A stretch of DNA of 64,000 bases from assembly GCA_964017145.1 (NCBI GenBank), contig OZ024848.1, positions 198,501-262,500 of the forward strand, given 5' to 3'. This DNA is from Agrocybe praecox (Eukaryota; Basidiomycota; Agaricomycetes; Agaricales; Agrocybaceae). A model generated the notes under the pieces. The model did no database searches. It saw only the letters and a program-made list of their open reading frames with translations, and was not told where the DNA came from. Positions 1-12,189 of the stretch are shown one piece after another (positions within the stretch are counted from its first letter, which is position 1; every line of letters begins with the position of its first letter). The position numbers and the translations under genes are program-made.

Positions 1-1143
1 CGACACCTACATAGTAGTATACAACTTACGTCTGTCTGTCTGACATATACAATGACATACGTACATACGTACATATTCTATTTTTCCCTTTACCCCGAAT
101 TGGCAGCTGAGCTCTGTTCCCATTCATATCTCGGTTCCGGTGCTGGGTTTCTCTCATTGTGTTTGCATGATGCGTTTAGCCTAGCCTTTTTCCTTTCTAT
201 TCTATTAACTCTATTAGTTTAAGCTTATGTTTATCTGTGCATTAGTATTTAAACGGATAAATGGGTGTATATATTTTGGTCACCTGCCAATCGAGCGCCA
301 CAGGTTACTTGAGAGCTCCGTTGTCCTGGTACTGGTTGGTGGTTTATATTTGGGGGCCACTGAGTAAGATTTGCATATGACATTTGTTCTGTATGCGAGT
401 GTGATATCGATCTATGGAGTATGGATCTATCTATTCCTAGGAAAGAACTGTGCGGCGTCGATGGTAGTTGTAAAGATCTACTATACCTGGAGAGGTAGGC
501 CGCGACTTCTTCTCTTGAATAAGGAGAACAGAATAAGGACTGCTCCATGCGTTGTGTCTTGTGTCCAATGGGGCAGGTGGGCAGAAGGACAAATGGGTAT
601 CGCAGGAAGTGGCTCAAACCAAGCAAGTGTGTTTTGCGTAGGACCAATGCCCACCTGCTCCATTGGACACAACATAAGTGGTAAATGTATTTCGGCTGCT
701 ACAAATTACTTTGGATTTTATTTTTTGTATATCGGATCGTAGTGTGTGTAGTACTGGTACATGTTGAGTAGTCAAGTAAGTGAGTTGTTTGGTAAGGTAA
801 ATGTGAAGGAAGAAGAGAAGGACAAGGAAGAGAAATGTGGTAGCGGTGAGGACAACAGGGATAACGATAATAGTGGTGGCGAGGATGATAATGGTGAGGA
901 CGACGACGACGATAGCACGATAGCGATCGAGCAGCGAGCAAGAAAAGGTTGATACTGAATGATAGATGATAAATGATGGCAGAAAAAAAGAATAAAAAAG
1001 GAGGAAGCGAACGGGAATGGGGGATTAAAATGCTGTCGGTAGGGACTAGTTAATGTAAAGTATAAGATGATAAGTATAAGTACAACGTTTAAACGTTTAA
1101 ACATTTGGTTGTCTTTATCCCTGTGACCCCCGAAATTTTGGGA
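1..1143. other. Intergenic region with one hairpin
   Basis: No gene recognised. Overlapping short frames on both strands near 700-1100 come from biased purine/pyrimidine DNA (GAGGAC/GAC repeats around 880-915) and look spurious. A 25-base imperfect inverted repeat at 559-583/648-672 is listed separately. The 3' end of the desaturase lies at the right edge. Confidence 0.6.
559..672. repeat. Imperfect 25-bp inverted repeat (hairpin)
   Basis: The left arm at 559-583 begins TTGTGTCCAATGG. The right arm at 648-672 is its reverse complement with one mismatch (G opposite A). The spacer is 64 bases. Transcribed in either direction it would fold into a long hairpin. It could be a small-RNA precursor or a remnant of a miniature element. 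No target-site duplication was identified. Confidence 0.7.
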
Positions 1144-3157
1144 TCACGTCATCATGTTCGAGCTCAAGATGAGCTCGTCAGAATCCAGGATGGGGTTTCG
1201 TCCGTGGCGGTCTTTGTAGAACACAATATCGCCTATCGAAGTTATCATAAGTAACAAAATCATCAGACAAGAAATCGACGACGCACCTTCATCCTCGACG
1301 AAATAACAGTTCCTAAAATTATCATACAAGCTCTGGAAGACGGACTTTGTGGTGGAATGGTATTCGTCGGAGAGCTCCCCCTTGATGATGTCCGTGGCTT
1401 CTTCCGTGTTGTCTGTGGATGGGATCTCCGTGTGAGTAACAGTCGTAATGGGTAAATGAGTGAGTATGGATGCGACGTACAGAATGGGATAGTGGGGAAC
1501 AGGTGGTGGATCGTGTGGAAATGCGAGACCTGGTATGGGATAGAGCATGTTAATATCGGAATATCGGGCCACGAGAAAATTTTTCTTCGCAAATGAAAAA
1601 GAAACCAAGGAAAGAAAGGAAAGGAACGCGAAAAAAAGAAGCAAGAAGAAAAAAGAAACCCACATTGTGTAAAAAGAACTTTCCCTGCCACCCCAAGAAA
1701 TCCCTATCCATAGTAGACAGCGCGCCGATCCTAAAGTTCCAAGCCTTCTTGCGGTAGCGCGGCAGGACCGGATCAGTGTGTTGGAGGAATACGATCATCG
1801 TCACCCAGTGGCTCACTGCGATGCACGGAATCCCGTAGTACTTCATCACGGTTGATGAGCCAAAGCGTGCGGTCATGCACCAGACGAGGTACCCCATCAG
1901 AAGGATGGCGATGTCCGATGTGAAGACGTGTTTCCGCTGGGAAGGCTTGAAGAGGACGGCGTATGCTGTGTGTTGGATTGCTGAGAATGATTCCACGCTG
2001 TTTAAGGAAGGAAAAACTCACGATTGAAGTGGCTTGTCCCGGCGGGGAGGTCTACTGCACCTGAGAGGTTCATAATGAGGTACGCTGGTAACCCAAGGAT
2101 TTGTTGGAATACAAGGCGCAGAACCGTGATGATCGGTGTGTCTTCGAAGAAATCATGTACAGCTGGTTTCTCAGGCACGTTCAGCTCGCTCCTCGTCCTT
2201 GGGACCCAGCTAATGAAACGCAAAAAGGTTGATGAATCACGCTGAACACCACCCCCACTGAAATATTAATTGCAACGCACTGTTCATCTTTCTCCATCGA
2301 GCCATGATGCCGATGATGTGATTGATGAGTGTACTTCCAACTGAAATACGGAGTCCAAAGCGTCGTATGGCATATCTACTAAAGGTGATTAGCCCTATGC
2401 TTTCTGTCATGTCCCTCGCGGAAGGGGGGCGTCGGTGGAAAAAAAGCCGAGAGAAAGAAAGAAAGAAAATTTAGGAAGTCAACACTTACGAAGCCGACGA
2501 CATCAGACAGTGTTCGGGAGGGAAAAAAAGATCCGTGTCCACACTAAAAAAAGTCATGAAAGGGTTAGCACCGCCGCACAATTTTTTCTTTCGCTTCGCC
2601 TAGGCTATGTATGCGTTCACGGGAACGCCACATCGGGCATTTGGCAAACCGACCGAATGACGGACTCACCTCATGACCTAAGACCCATATCCCAGTGAAC
2701 ACTAGGCCTTGGAACCACCAACTATGAGATGACGCCCGCATCTTGTCAGACCGACATGCTGAAGAAGAGAAACGAAGCCAAACGCACTATGCTGCCCAAA
2801 GTATCCCGCGCAACACTGATTTCTGAGCCGGTTCGAGTTGCGAGATGTCCAAGAACTGTTCGCCTCTGTACGCCATGGAAGCGAGTGTTACGACCATTGC
2901 GAAGTCGCGGACGACTACGAGGGTGGCGTGTGTCCAGCTTGCTTTGAATAGACGGTCGGGGAGACGAGCTCGGAGCTCGAGGAGAGTGAGACTAGTGGAA
3001 GAAAAAAAAGTTGAGATTGATATCAATGACGGCCGACGGAATAGAGGGAAGGGAGTGGTACGTACCCAGTTTCCGCGTGCATAGTAATAGTAGTAGGCGT
3101 AGGAGGAGGAGGAGTAGTCATAGTCGTATCCGCCGTCTTGCTGCCAGACGTATTCAT
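1144..3157 (-). CDS. Delta-12-type (omega-6) fatty-acid desaturase
   Basis: Membrane acyl-lipid desaturase expected in the ER, introducing a second double bond into oleoyl chains. Ten exons (minus): 3157-3066, 2991-2788, 2721-2670, 2543-2490, 2375-2281, 2209-2022, 1980-1664, 1529-1481, 1412-1287, 1232-1144. Phases agree throughout, giving 421 residues, the usual family length. All three di-iron histidine boxes are visible: HECGH (115-119), HQSHH (151-155) and HTIHH (339-343). Family landmarks include QHTDP, the WNFRIGALSTMDRD segment and a C-terminal GDIVFYKD. The start is the first ATG in frame before a Pro/Thr-rich leader; a second in-frame ATG lies 13 codons in. The 41-base intron 1981-2021 is the shortest and rests on frame continuity. 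Third-box context (HFHTIHHLFPTIPFY) differs from commoner HVxHH forms, so this may be a divergent paralogue. Regiospecificity is inferred from family only. Confidence 0.93.
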
Positions 3158-5700
3158 GGAAAGGAGGGAACGAGAAACGAATGGGGGAGTGAATCAGAGA
3201 GCCACAGAAAGGCAATCTACTTATGTATGTAATGGGTATGTAAATACGGTGGGGTGATATAATACAAGTAGGGTATATACCGAAGAAACGGAAATAGCCC
3301 AAGCCATACCATACCATACAATTTGTCAGTGTCGTGATCGTGATTGGCATCCCGTTGTTGGTCCAGAAGAACCGAAAATTTGAAATAAAAATAAGATAGT
3401 ATAGAATGGGGAGTGATAAGCAGTCGTTGACATGATGATCTCTTGCTGAAATGGGGCTTAATACCGCACTAGGCAGCTTGGGCTCAGTCCATCGGTCTAT
3501 CATTATCAAATCCCCCTCTGACGTGCGTGTTCACATGAGCTTATACCGGAATTAATGCCTCGTGTTCACTATGTACATACACACTTTCTTGTTTTTTTTT
3601 CACCGTCGTTGTCTGAGAAAGAAAAAAAAACAGCACCCGGCTATGTGTCTTTTTTTATTCGTCATCGGGGCAGAAAGAAAGGACGATGGCAGCGCACGGA
3701 TTTTCTTGCACTCCGAGGTTTGTGGTATTTAAGCCACAGCCTCTCCTAAGACAGCGCAAAACACTGCATACATGCTCTATTCTCCGAAGCGTTCAGCCAC
3801 CAAAGATTGGCGACGACAGGAACAACATATGCAAGTCGTCAATAGTAGGAACGGGTAGGAACAACCATCGGCGTGTCGGCCTAGCTTTGAATTAGTGCAG
3901 GGACGGCGAAGGGGTAATAAGTCTTAATAAGTATGGTGAAACACATACTGGAGCATCGTGGTCCTTTTGCCGAGCAGGAAGTGGTCCCGTTGACGGATAA
4001 TAATCATCAATCAAGCCTCGCGGCCACAAACAGCCAGCTATGATGAAAGGGAGAAAGAAAAAAAGACATGAAATGGAAAGATGTTACGCCTGTTGACAGG
4101 ACATGGAAGGCCTTACCAACGATCAACTCCTAGAAAATTTTCCTGCACCCCACATGTCCTCCTCCCAGGATATGAGTTCTTGCGAACCACTCCCGCGACA
4201 GTTCTTATCATACACACATACTTCTTCAGACATTCTTTCTCGCACCCACCCAGCAACCAAAAAGAAAAAGTCATCGAGAAGCATCAGAAAACCTTGACTG
4301 CGTACATGATGCTCCTAAGTTCTGGGTTCGTGGATCCAGAATTGGCTCTATTGACACAGTTGCACACCCAGGATAAAAATCAGGATAACCGGTGACCAAG
4401 TCCCCGAAGCGGAATCATCATACCGTCACCAGGTACTTTCTCCAAGTTCAACATCATCTCCGTGGCAGCTCTTGTCTTCCTGTCTTCTTGATGGACAGAA
4501 AACACCAGAACCGAAAGAAGACCCACACAGATATAAAAAGCTCCCACAACGCAAGCTATTCACGAGCTCCAGCCTAGCCTTTATCACGGTTGTGTTGTTG
4601 GGTGGGAGTTTTGCCTGTCCATGAGCTTGGATTTCCATGCAAGAACACCCATCAGAGGAGAATAAGGATAAGTAAAGACGGGTCCGGACCGCTTTTCTTT
4701 GTGTTCGCCGCCTCCCACAGTGTAATCATTACGTAGCGTTTTATGCCCATCGTAAGAAAAGCTTGCCGTTAAAGCCATAATAGCGTGGCAACACCGCGTC
4801 TTGCTGCTTTCGGTCATCGGTCAACGGTGGGTGGGTCGTGATGAATTCATCCAGAGTTGTCCGTCCAGACGGGCATCCGAGGACGAGAGCAAGAAAGAAA
4901 AGTGCGCTAAGAGATTATAGTACAACCACACATTGAAATGAATTCCGATGCGAATAATCCAGGGTGAGAAAAAGAAACAGACGTGGCGGAGATGAAGCTA
5001 AAAATCAGGCGATGTGCGATGTGGGTTGTTCGCACAAGCAAACCAGCAAAAACTGTTCCACTGGAGAAAGAAGTCACGTAAGAAAACACCGTGAAAAAAA
5101 AAACCTTTGGCTTCCTGGCCTTTCCCCACTCTACGTACCTCAACACCTTGTCATAAAATCATTATCGCCCGCTCATTCAAGCTCTTTCTCCCACACCCAT
5201 CACCCACGCGCAAGTAAGTAGGTGCTCGAGGTCGGATTAAGCCAAAATTTTAAAAGATTTTTTTCCTTAGGGGGGCTCGCCAAAGCGCGCGCGCGCATTC
5301 TTGGATGGAGATGGTAGTGGTTAAGAGGAAAGAAGGGGAGGAACCGGGTAGGAGTGAATTCTACGTCTTTTATGTTCCATCCACTGTTAAAGTTAAACGA
5401 ATTTGGGAACCTGAAAGGGCAAACGAGCACGGGCCAGGTTCGATTATTATTGTCTCATCACCGGGTATAACTCGGCCGCGATCAGCCGGGTGTCGGTTAT
5501 ACCCGACTAAAAGTTCCTTCAAGGCGCGCGCCAACCCCAACGCGCTGCCGCTCTTACCAACTCTTACTACTTAACGTATAGCCCTCAGGCCTTCGGCTTC
5601 AAGCTTAAATGCGCTGTGTTTTTTATATTCTCTGAGGTACAGAACAATCAGATATATTTCGAATAGGCATCAAATCACGCCTTTGTGTCGCCTTGCATTC
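3158..5700. other. Intergenic region, no gene recognised
   Basis: Only short overlapping frames with no family resemblance are seen. Homopolymer A/T runs and GA-rich stretches are common. A small perfect inverted repeat (CGGGTATAAC / GTTATACCCG, 5462-5471 and 5496-5505) and a (GC)n run near 5288-5298 are the only structured elements noted. The promoter of the desaturase should lie just upstream of 3157. Confidence 0.5.
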
Positions 5701-5714
5701 CCTTCATAACGGTT

Positions 5715-6670
5715 ATCGTAAGTCCATGCCGTAAATTCGCTTGGAAAAACCATAAGAAAGTGGTACGAAATGATTGAACCCAGGCATTTCGCCAACCTTC
5801 CCAGGTACCCCAAGCTTCTTCGCCTCTTCCTCAAGTTTCCAAACTGTCCAAACGATCGTCCAACCAACGTCCAACTCGTTTCCTCTCCGTACGTAACACC
5901 AAACTACACTGCTTCCCGCCATTTCCTGTGCAGTTCGCTACCAAATACCGTGCTGTCGTACATGATCTTCGCTGTATCTCAAAATTAGGATGCGTCAATA
6001 AATTGACCCTTCGATCCCCAGCTGTTATAACCACTTTTGTGAATATCTCCTCTAATGTCATGTCAGAACACGTTGCTGGTCTATGATTTCCAGGCGTGGT
6101 GGGAGAGCTCACCTATATATCAGCTCCTTCCATACTAGGGCTTTCACACTCCTCCGAAGACGCTCCTTCGCAAGCTTCCCAGCAGAGTCCAGCGAGCAAA
6201 CTATGGCGCTCAAGTCCGATCCAAGTGACCATTCGCTGACAACGACTTTCTTCAGGCCGCGTTCCTTAATCATATTGGCCGTGAATTGTAGGAGATACGC
6301 TCCTTGCTTCAGGTATGCATTCACGTGATTGTCAGCAGAGTTGGCAGGTTGGAACGAGTCCAATTCTTCTTGGGTCCAAGGTGTTGACCCTGGGTATAAG
6401 CGACGGTTGGGGCAGATAACTCGATAGCGACCCCTGGCGTGCTTGCCATTTCGATCATGGGGAGCATTATGGCTGTGATAATTTGAAACCTTTACTTGTG
6501 ATAACCTCTGAGTGAAAGGTAATAGCGTACCGCAATGGAACGAATGTCCCTGAAAGGATGATCGTGAGATAGTCTCTGTTTAATCGCGCGCGGCTATTGC
6601 GATATTCGAATTCAACATCGTTAAATTTGTCAACCGTTGTCGTCTGAATGTTGAGGTGACTTGTTTAAAG
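5715..6670 (-). pseudogene. Degenerate alpha/beta-hydrolase
   Basis: Minus-strand frames carry recognisable pieces of a fungal alpha/beta-hydrolase. A stretch reading VICPNRRLYPGSTPWTQEEL and the following YLLQF helix lie at about 6250-6420. Next comes KKVVVSEWSLGSD, the position of the nucleophile elbow G-x-S-x-G, here altered to SEWSLGS. A C-terminal piece around 5740-5870 has LGVPGKVGEMPGFNHF, with a plausible catalytic-His region. The connecting part (5880-6110) contains stops and frame changes. No good ATG continues in frame at the 5' end. I read this as a decayed gene. Substrate unknown. Confidence 0.55.
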
Positions 6671-7826
6671 TGGGCCATTACTTTGCATGGCATCTACGAG
6701 TCCAAATAAAAAAATTCTATATTCTAAGTCTTCATTCATTTCATTTCATTTTCTCATTCCAGTCAAATATGACATTTATATTCAAAACAAATGTACTTCT
6801 ACAAATAAACATTTTCCAACAAATAATATTAATTTATTCTATAAAATATGTTTCTGTATCTTTAAACATCAAAATAATGTCCGGACAAAGTCAGACATTG
6901 AGTCGACATTGAGCAAACCCGTCGAAACTGTGAAGTCCGTTGTGGTTGACTCGTGACAGGGCTTCCAAAAGGGTAACATTGTATCATTCGGGCGGAGGCG
7001 GCCCGGCGTCTATATAGACCCGTCCTCCTAACGAAGAACTCGTAAAATTCGAAGAAGGAAAGAGAAATTCAAGGAAAGCTCAGCAAATCGGATAGAAAAT
7101 ACTATCTGAATCCTTATATACGTAGACATCCCAGTAGAACGGAACTAATACCACTCTTCCAAGCGTGCCATGCTTGGCTCCAAAGAAAGGAAAAAGAAAG
7201 AGGCTGCTAGCATGTAGTAGTCGTACGATTAAAATCTGACATATACATTACACACCTTGACGACACGGATGCGGAAATATTTTCTTGCCTTTACTCACTT
7301 TTGGTTTCTTGGAACAGGCGAGGGTGGTGCTATGTCGCAATAGTACTACTAGTGGAATTACCATGTATGCACAGTCGCCTCCCTCTTAACCTATAGCCTT
7401 CAAGACCCATAACCCCTTATAACCCATAGCATTTTTGATCGACCAAGTTGGTTCGCAGGGATTTGCGACCCATAACTCATGCCACTTTTGGAGGAAACCC
7501 TATTACATTAAATATTTCTCTTTTGAGATATAAGTCAGAGATATAAAATACAAGGCACAAATATTCTCCCAGGGACTAGTATCCTACAGAGACAAATAGA
7601 GACCTTCAATCGAGCCGATTAATGAACAGAATACGACAAACTTATCAAGGATCCGGGCAAACATATCACACTATACCTGTGAAATGATAGAGCCAGTTAT
7701 GGCTGTCGCTTATCCGAATTATAGGCTAACCACAGAATATAGGAGTCCAACAATAAAAAGACGCCGCGGTATTTCTATTGAAGAAAGAAAGTATTAATCA
7801 GAAAAAAATCTCATACGGAAATCATT
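6671..7826. other. Intergenic, AT-rich
   Basis: AT-rich, especially 6690-6880. The two overlapping plus-strand frames there are low-complexity Phe/Ile/Lys products and not credible genes. Nothing else recognised. Confidence 0.5.
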
Positions 7827-8535
7827 ATGCTTCTCTTTCGTCCATTTCTCGAGACTTTTCACCTAAACGTCGCACGAGTTAGCACGCGGGCCTTCAGTCT
7901 GAAATGCTCTACACACGGAAAAAAGACCGGTGACGAAATAATCCAGTAGTTTTCTCAGTAAGCTTATTTTTACTCCTAGACTTTAGAGGATAATCGGACA
8001 GACAATCCGTGTAGATTTCAGATTAAAGGCAAGAGATATGCCGCAGATCATCCTCGACAAGGACGATTTGACACGTTCGCTGCCCTCAGCTTTCCAGACG
8101 CAGATGAGGAACATTTCAAAACGTGTTTAGCATTTTTATGTTGGGCGCTTGCAGTAAGTCATATATGCAACTTAAACAGTACTTGATCAATCGTTGAAGC
8201 TCTGTCGTTTGACGTACTAGACGCACGACCTTAGAGATGAACGCAATTTTAAAGCAAAGCCCAAATATGTGGAGGCCAGCATAAACCTTTGTCGCTCGGC
8301 ACTTTACAATCCTAATAATACAATATCTTATCTTTATGCTTCAATGCTTCAAAAGTGAGTTATTACTGATAGGATACTATCAATATATTGATTAAAACAT
8401 AGCTTGTTGAAGCGCATTAAGGCTACCGCCACGCCGGAACTTGCGCGAAGCAGGCGTTTTTTTTTTTGTGACAATTAACTGATGGCCTTTAGGTTCATTC
8501 GTGCATATGAGGCCTTCATCAGCGCTCAAATCAAA
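7827..8535 (+). pseudogene. Terpene synthase pseudogene (copy 1)
   Basis: Clear homologue of the intact gene at 10698. It has a matching start (ATG at 7827, then LLFRPF.ETF), matching exon order and splice-like junctions. In-frame TAG at 7947-7949 replaces the Trp codon of the intact copy (codon 41). The aspartate-rich motif reads THDLRDE instead of IDDLSDE (about 8221), so the first metal-binding Asp is gone. Similarity continues through the F-I-R-A-Y-E exon and stops near 8530; the NSE motif and C-terminal half are absent. Nonfunctional. Confidence 0.85.
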
Positions 8536-10697
8536 TGATCACAGCAGCGGGATTTTGATACCATACCCTCTTTGGACGAATTTGTATTGAGAAGACTGCT
8601 CTGGTAGAAGGTACCCGTATATTGAATTCCGCGGCCTTCAGACATCTGCAGACCTCTGACAATGGCTGTCACTTAGGGTAAAAATTCCCGCGCATCGCGC
8701 ATTGAAGTTTTTACCCATTCCGCGCAACCCTATGGCCATGTCCAGGATGTGCGCGGAAGGAAAATTGAAATATCTACTTCAATAGTAATATGTGCCCTTT
8801 GAGAGCTTGTATAATTCGCCATTAACATACACTAGAAATGATAATTGACCGTCGAACGCCGTTAAAGAACTTGGCATACAATGAGTAGTATACCCCAGTC
8901 CAGCAAGATAAATACGGTGACGATAAGCGCCGCCATCAAACCAAAAATACATATATTTGAGGTTTCAAAATTAGAAATCCCTCGGCGCTCAGCCCTCAAG
9001 TACACTGGAAATAAATTACGACGATAGTAACAACGTAATTGAGAGCAAAAAACCTTCAGATATGTGGTCCCTGAGGTTCAAGTTCTGAGCTGTGACATGA
9101 TTTAAATTCAGTCAAATTCTCCATGCTTGTACGTATATATTTAGATCTTAGCCGTACTCAATTTTGCTGTAACATCATACCAGTCATGTGAAAATTTTAA
9201 CATCCGAGGAGCTCCGGCAAATTGTTAGAACCAAAAAGGACACCGACTTGCTTAAATAATACAGCACTATGTAAGTATTTGAATTTTAGTTTGTCTGGAG
9301 CGTATACTTATAGTTCTCAAGGAACACGGTCTGGCCACTGGCCAGGCTTACAGGTTTAAAACTTAAACATTCAATCAGAATCGAAACGCACTAATAATCG
9401 TGCGTCATGCATCATGGCCCGCTTCTTACTTTGCCCCTTATTTTGTTGCGTAAATGCGTATGTACGTAACAGTGACTTTAGCTTCAAATTCAGACACATG
9501 GCATGATGGATACCATTGCTTACCGTGACGAGTTTTGACGGGCAAGCGGGAGGATGATTGCGTGCGTCCTTGGGGCTGTTAGAGCGGATTGTCATTTTAT
9601 TCACCGGGGGGCATCGAAAGTCACATGAAAGGTCATAGAAATATGTAGCGAGCCATAGGCGATGCCGCTAACTAATTGCCATAGCTACACATGGAAAACT
9701 TATTACGCGCTCCACCCATTCCATCCAACTTACATAGATTTGCACTCGGCACGACCAGCGCTCGCGTACACTTTAATTAACGCGCAGAGGCGTGTAGATG
9801 GGCCATTTTAACCTTTCTCGCGTAGATATTGATTCTCGCTTTTGTGTCGTTATATTGAGCTTCCTGATAGAATTGTTCTCAAACCAACACAGCCCTGCCG
9901 AGTATAATTATTACAATAGCACGATTTTGAAGGAGTCATACCGACTATCTCCTTCCTATACCGGATTACAAACACTCTTATCATCCAAAAGGAAGAAAAA
10001 TCAAATATGTGGAAGCGAGTTTTCAAATGATCCCGCGAATCCCGAATTTAGAACGTGAACAGTCTATGATTATCCCCGGTCTACCCTGATTTATGGAAAG
10101 AGAAGAACCCTACTAGGTAACAGCAAAGACATGAGGGTGGTATTTAATAATTACCCGGTGGCAAGATCCTTCCGTGAAATTCACCGTATATGTATCACAT
10201 AGACTTTGATGTTCCAATGGATAATACAGAGTTGATGTTGGCGACATAAGTATTAGCTGCTTAGTGCGCTTTCAAATATTACAGGAACACTGGTGAAGAG
10301 CTATAACCGCTTGCGGCTTACTCTATTCTTATGTAAATATATGATTACGAGACCTGATTTGGCCCTTTGACACTTCTACTTGTAAGCGCTTCTGCAGTGC
10401 TCCTGCGATAAGACTCGTGCCTACATTTTCACGGCATGGGCGGTGGCTGATCTACATACGTGAGTTAGTAGGGTCCTAACCACTATTGGGACTTCGGCTA
10501 TCATTCATTAGACGGCAAGTGCGATAATGTCCGCCATGTGGCATATTCATGAATACAGATGGCGTGTTTCCGAAGATACAGTATCAAGGGCGTGACGTAG
10601 GGTCGGAACCATAAAATATTACATGTAAAAGAGTATAAAGGCGGATAGGCAACTTTTCTGGTAGCGCTCATTTTACGCAAGAGTTCAACATCTTACC
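8536..10697. other. Intergenic between terpene synthase copies
   Basis: No gene recognised over about 2.1 kb. The 3' half of the terpene synthase pseudogene might be expected here but I could not trace it. A 9-base inverted repeat (GGGTAAAAA at 8676 / TTTTTACCC at 8708) encloses GC-rich DNA. The 86-residue plus frame at 9798 resembles nothing I know. Confidence 0.5.
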
Positions 10698-12189
10698 ATG
10701 CTCACCTTTCGTCCATTTCCAGAGACTTTCTGCCTGAAAAATCTTCCGAACATTAGTTCCCGAGCGTGTGAACTCAAGCGCAATCCATATGGAAAGCATG
10801 TCGCGGCGGACATGATCCAGTGGTTTCATCAGTATGTGCACGTTTATTCAGAACATGACAAGCTATGAATCATTGTCCATAGATTCAAGCTCTATGACAA
10901 ACCATGTTCTGAGGACTACACCAAACGGGGGAAATTCGAAGCGCTCGCTGAATATGGCTTTCCCGACGCAGACGAAGAGCGTTTGAAAACTTGTCTAGCG
11001 TTCTTAATTTGGGCATTTGCGGTATTTTAATGAGCTCTTTTTTAATCGACCTATCATTAACGTTATGGATGTATTTGTAGATAGACGACCTTAGCGATGA
11101 GGGCGAACTCCAATCAAAGCCAGAACTTGTAGAAGCAAGCATAAATCTTTGTCGCGATGCACTCTATAATCTGGACAAAGAGGCGTCCTATCCATATGCG
11201 TCTATGCTTCAAGAGTAAGCGCTCGGGGTCCTCAAACGTTCTATTCACCTAATAGGCCTACCTGTTCATTATAATAGTTTCTTTAGACGAGTAAAAGCCG
11301 CTGCTACTGTCGGAACGTGCCAAAGGTAAGATACGCGTAATATTTGTTGTAATAATCCAAACTGAAACTTTACAGATTCATACGTGCATATGAAGTCTTC
11401 AGCAAATCGGAAATTGTGCAGTCTCGAGAGCGTTCCCATAATTCAATCCCGTCTGTAGCCAATCTCATGTCAATAAGGCGTGCTAGTATTGGAGCTGCCA
11501 TGGCCGAAGGTATTTTGCTCTTCCATGCATATGATAAAATCTCTAATTCGAATTCGTAAAAATGCAGCCATAGTTGAATACTCTTTGAATATCGACTTGC
11601 CTGACTATGTTTTTGATAACGATAATATGAAAGCAATTTCTCACATCGTAGGGGATCTCATGACTATACCCAATGTGACTTTTCTTCCCTTCCATGAAAT
11701 TCTAGTTGATTGACAAATTTATTTATAGGACCTATGCTCGTTTAATGTGAGTTACCAGTATTAGCAATTAAAGTAGTATCATACTAAATGCTACATATTT
11801 AGAAAGAACAAGCAGACAACGATTTCCAGAACCTGGTCTGCTGTGTTATGGTCGAGCAGAATATCGAGCTCCAGGCCGCCATTGATGTCCTGACGGAAAT
11901 GTTCGAATCCAGCGTCACAGAATACATCGAGTTGAAGAACAGTCTTCCATCGTTCGGAGAGTCGATAGACACCGAACTTGCCAGGTATCTTTCTGGTGTG
12001 GAGCACTTCCTCCAAGGCACTACGGTGTGGTATTATCGCAGCCCACGTAAGTTTTGATTGCCTCCTTTGCCAAATACAAGGCAGACACTAATTCCGCACA
12101 ATGGTCAAGGTTACTTCTCTAATAAAGACAGACGTACTGCTCTGAAGAAAGACAATCTAGTCGTTAGACTTAGGTGTGCCAGTGGCTGA
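10698..12189 (+). CDS. Class I terpene (probable sesquiterpene) synthase
   Basis: Cyclises a prenyl diphosphate, most likely farnesyl diphosphate, in the cytosol. Nine exons with consistent phases: 10698-10831, 10883-11021, 11081-11214, 11287-11325, 11376-11509, 11568-11674, 11729-11746, 11803-12046, 12110-12189. They give 342 residues, the normal size for fungal sesquiterpene synthases. The Asp-rich motif IDDLSDE is at 92-98, the NSE motif NDLCSFNKE at 229-237, and the C-terminal RY pair (SPRYF) at 317-318. All catalytic signatures are therefore present. The NSE motif is assembled across an 18-base micro-exon (11729-11746). The last acceptor (before 12110) was chosen because it restores the conserved RYF. 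The product cannot be predicted. It is likely the scaffold enzyme for the neighbouring oxidases and reductases. Confidence 0.92.

Noticed and set aside
699..1104. Overlapping plus and minus frames of 63-110 codons
   Set aside because: Products are Ser/His/Tyr or Asp/Glu runs caused by biased simple-sequence DNA; no family resemblance.
1144..1691. Single-exon minus ORFs of 173 and 142 codons
   Set aside because: They read through introns of the desaturase; the spliced model explains both frames.
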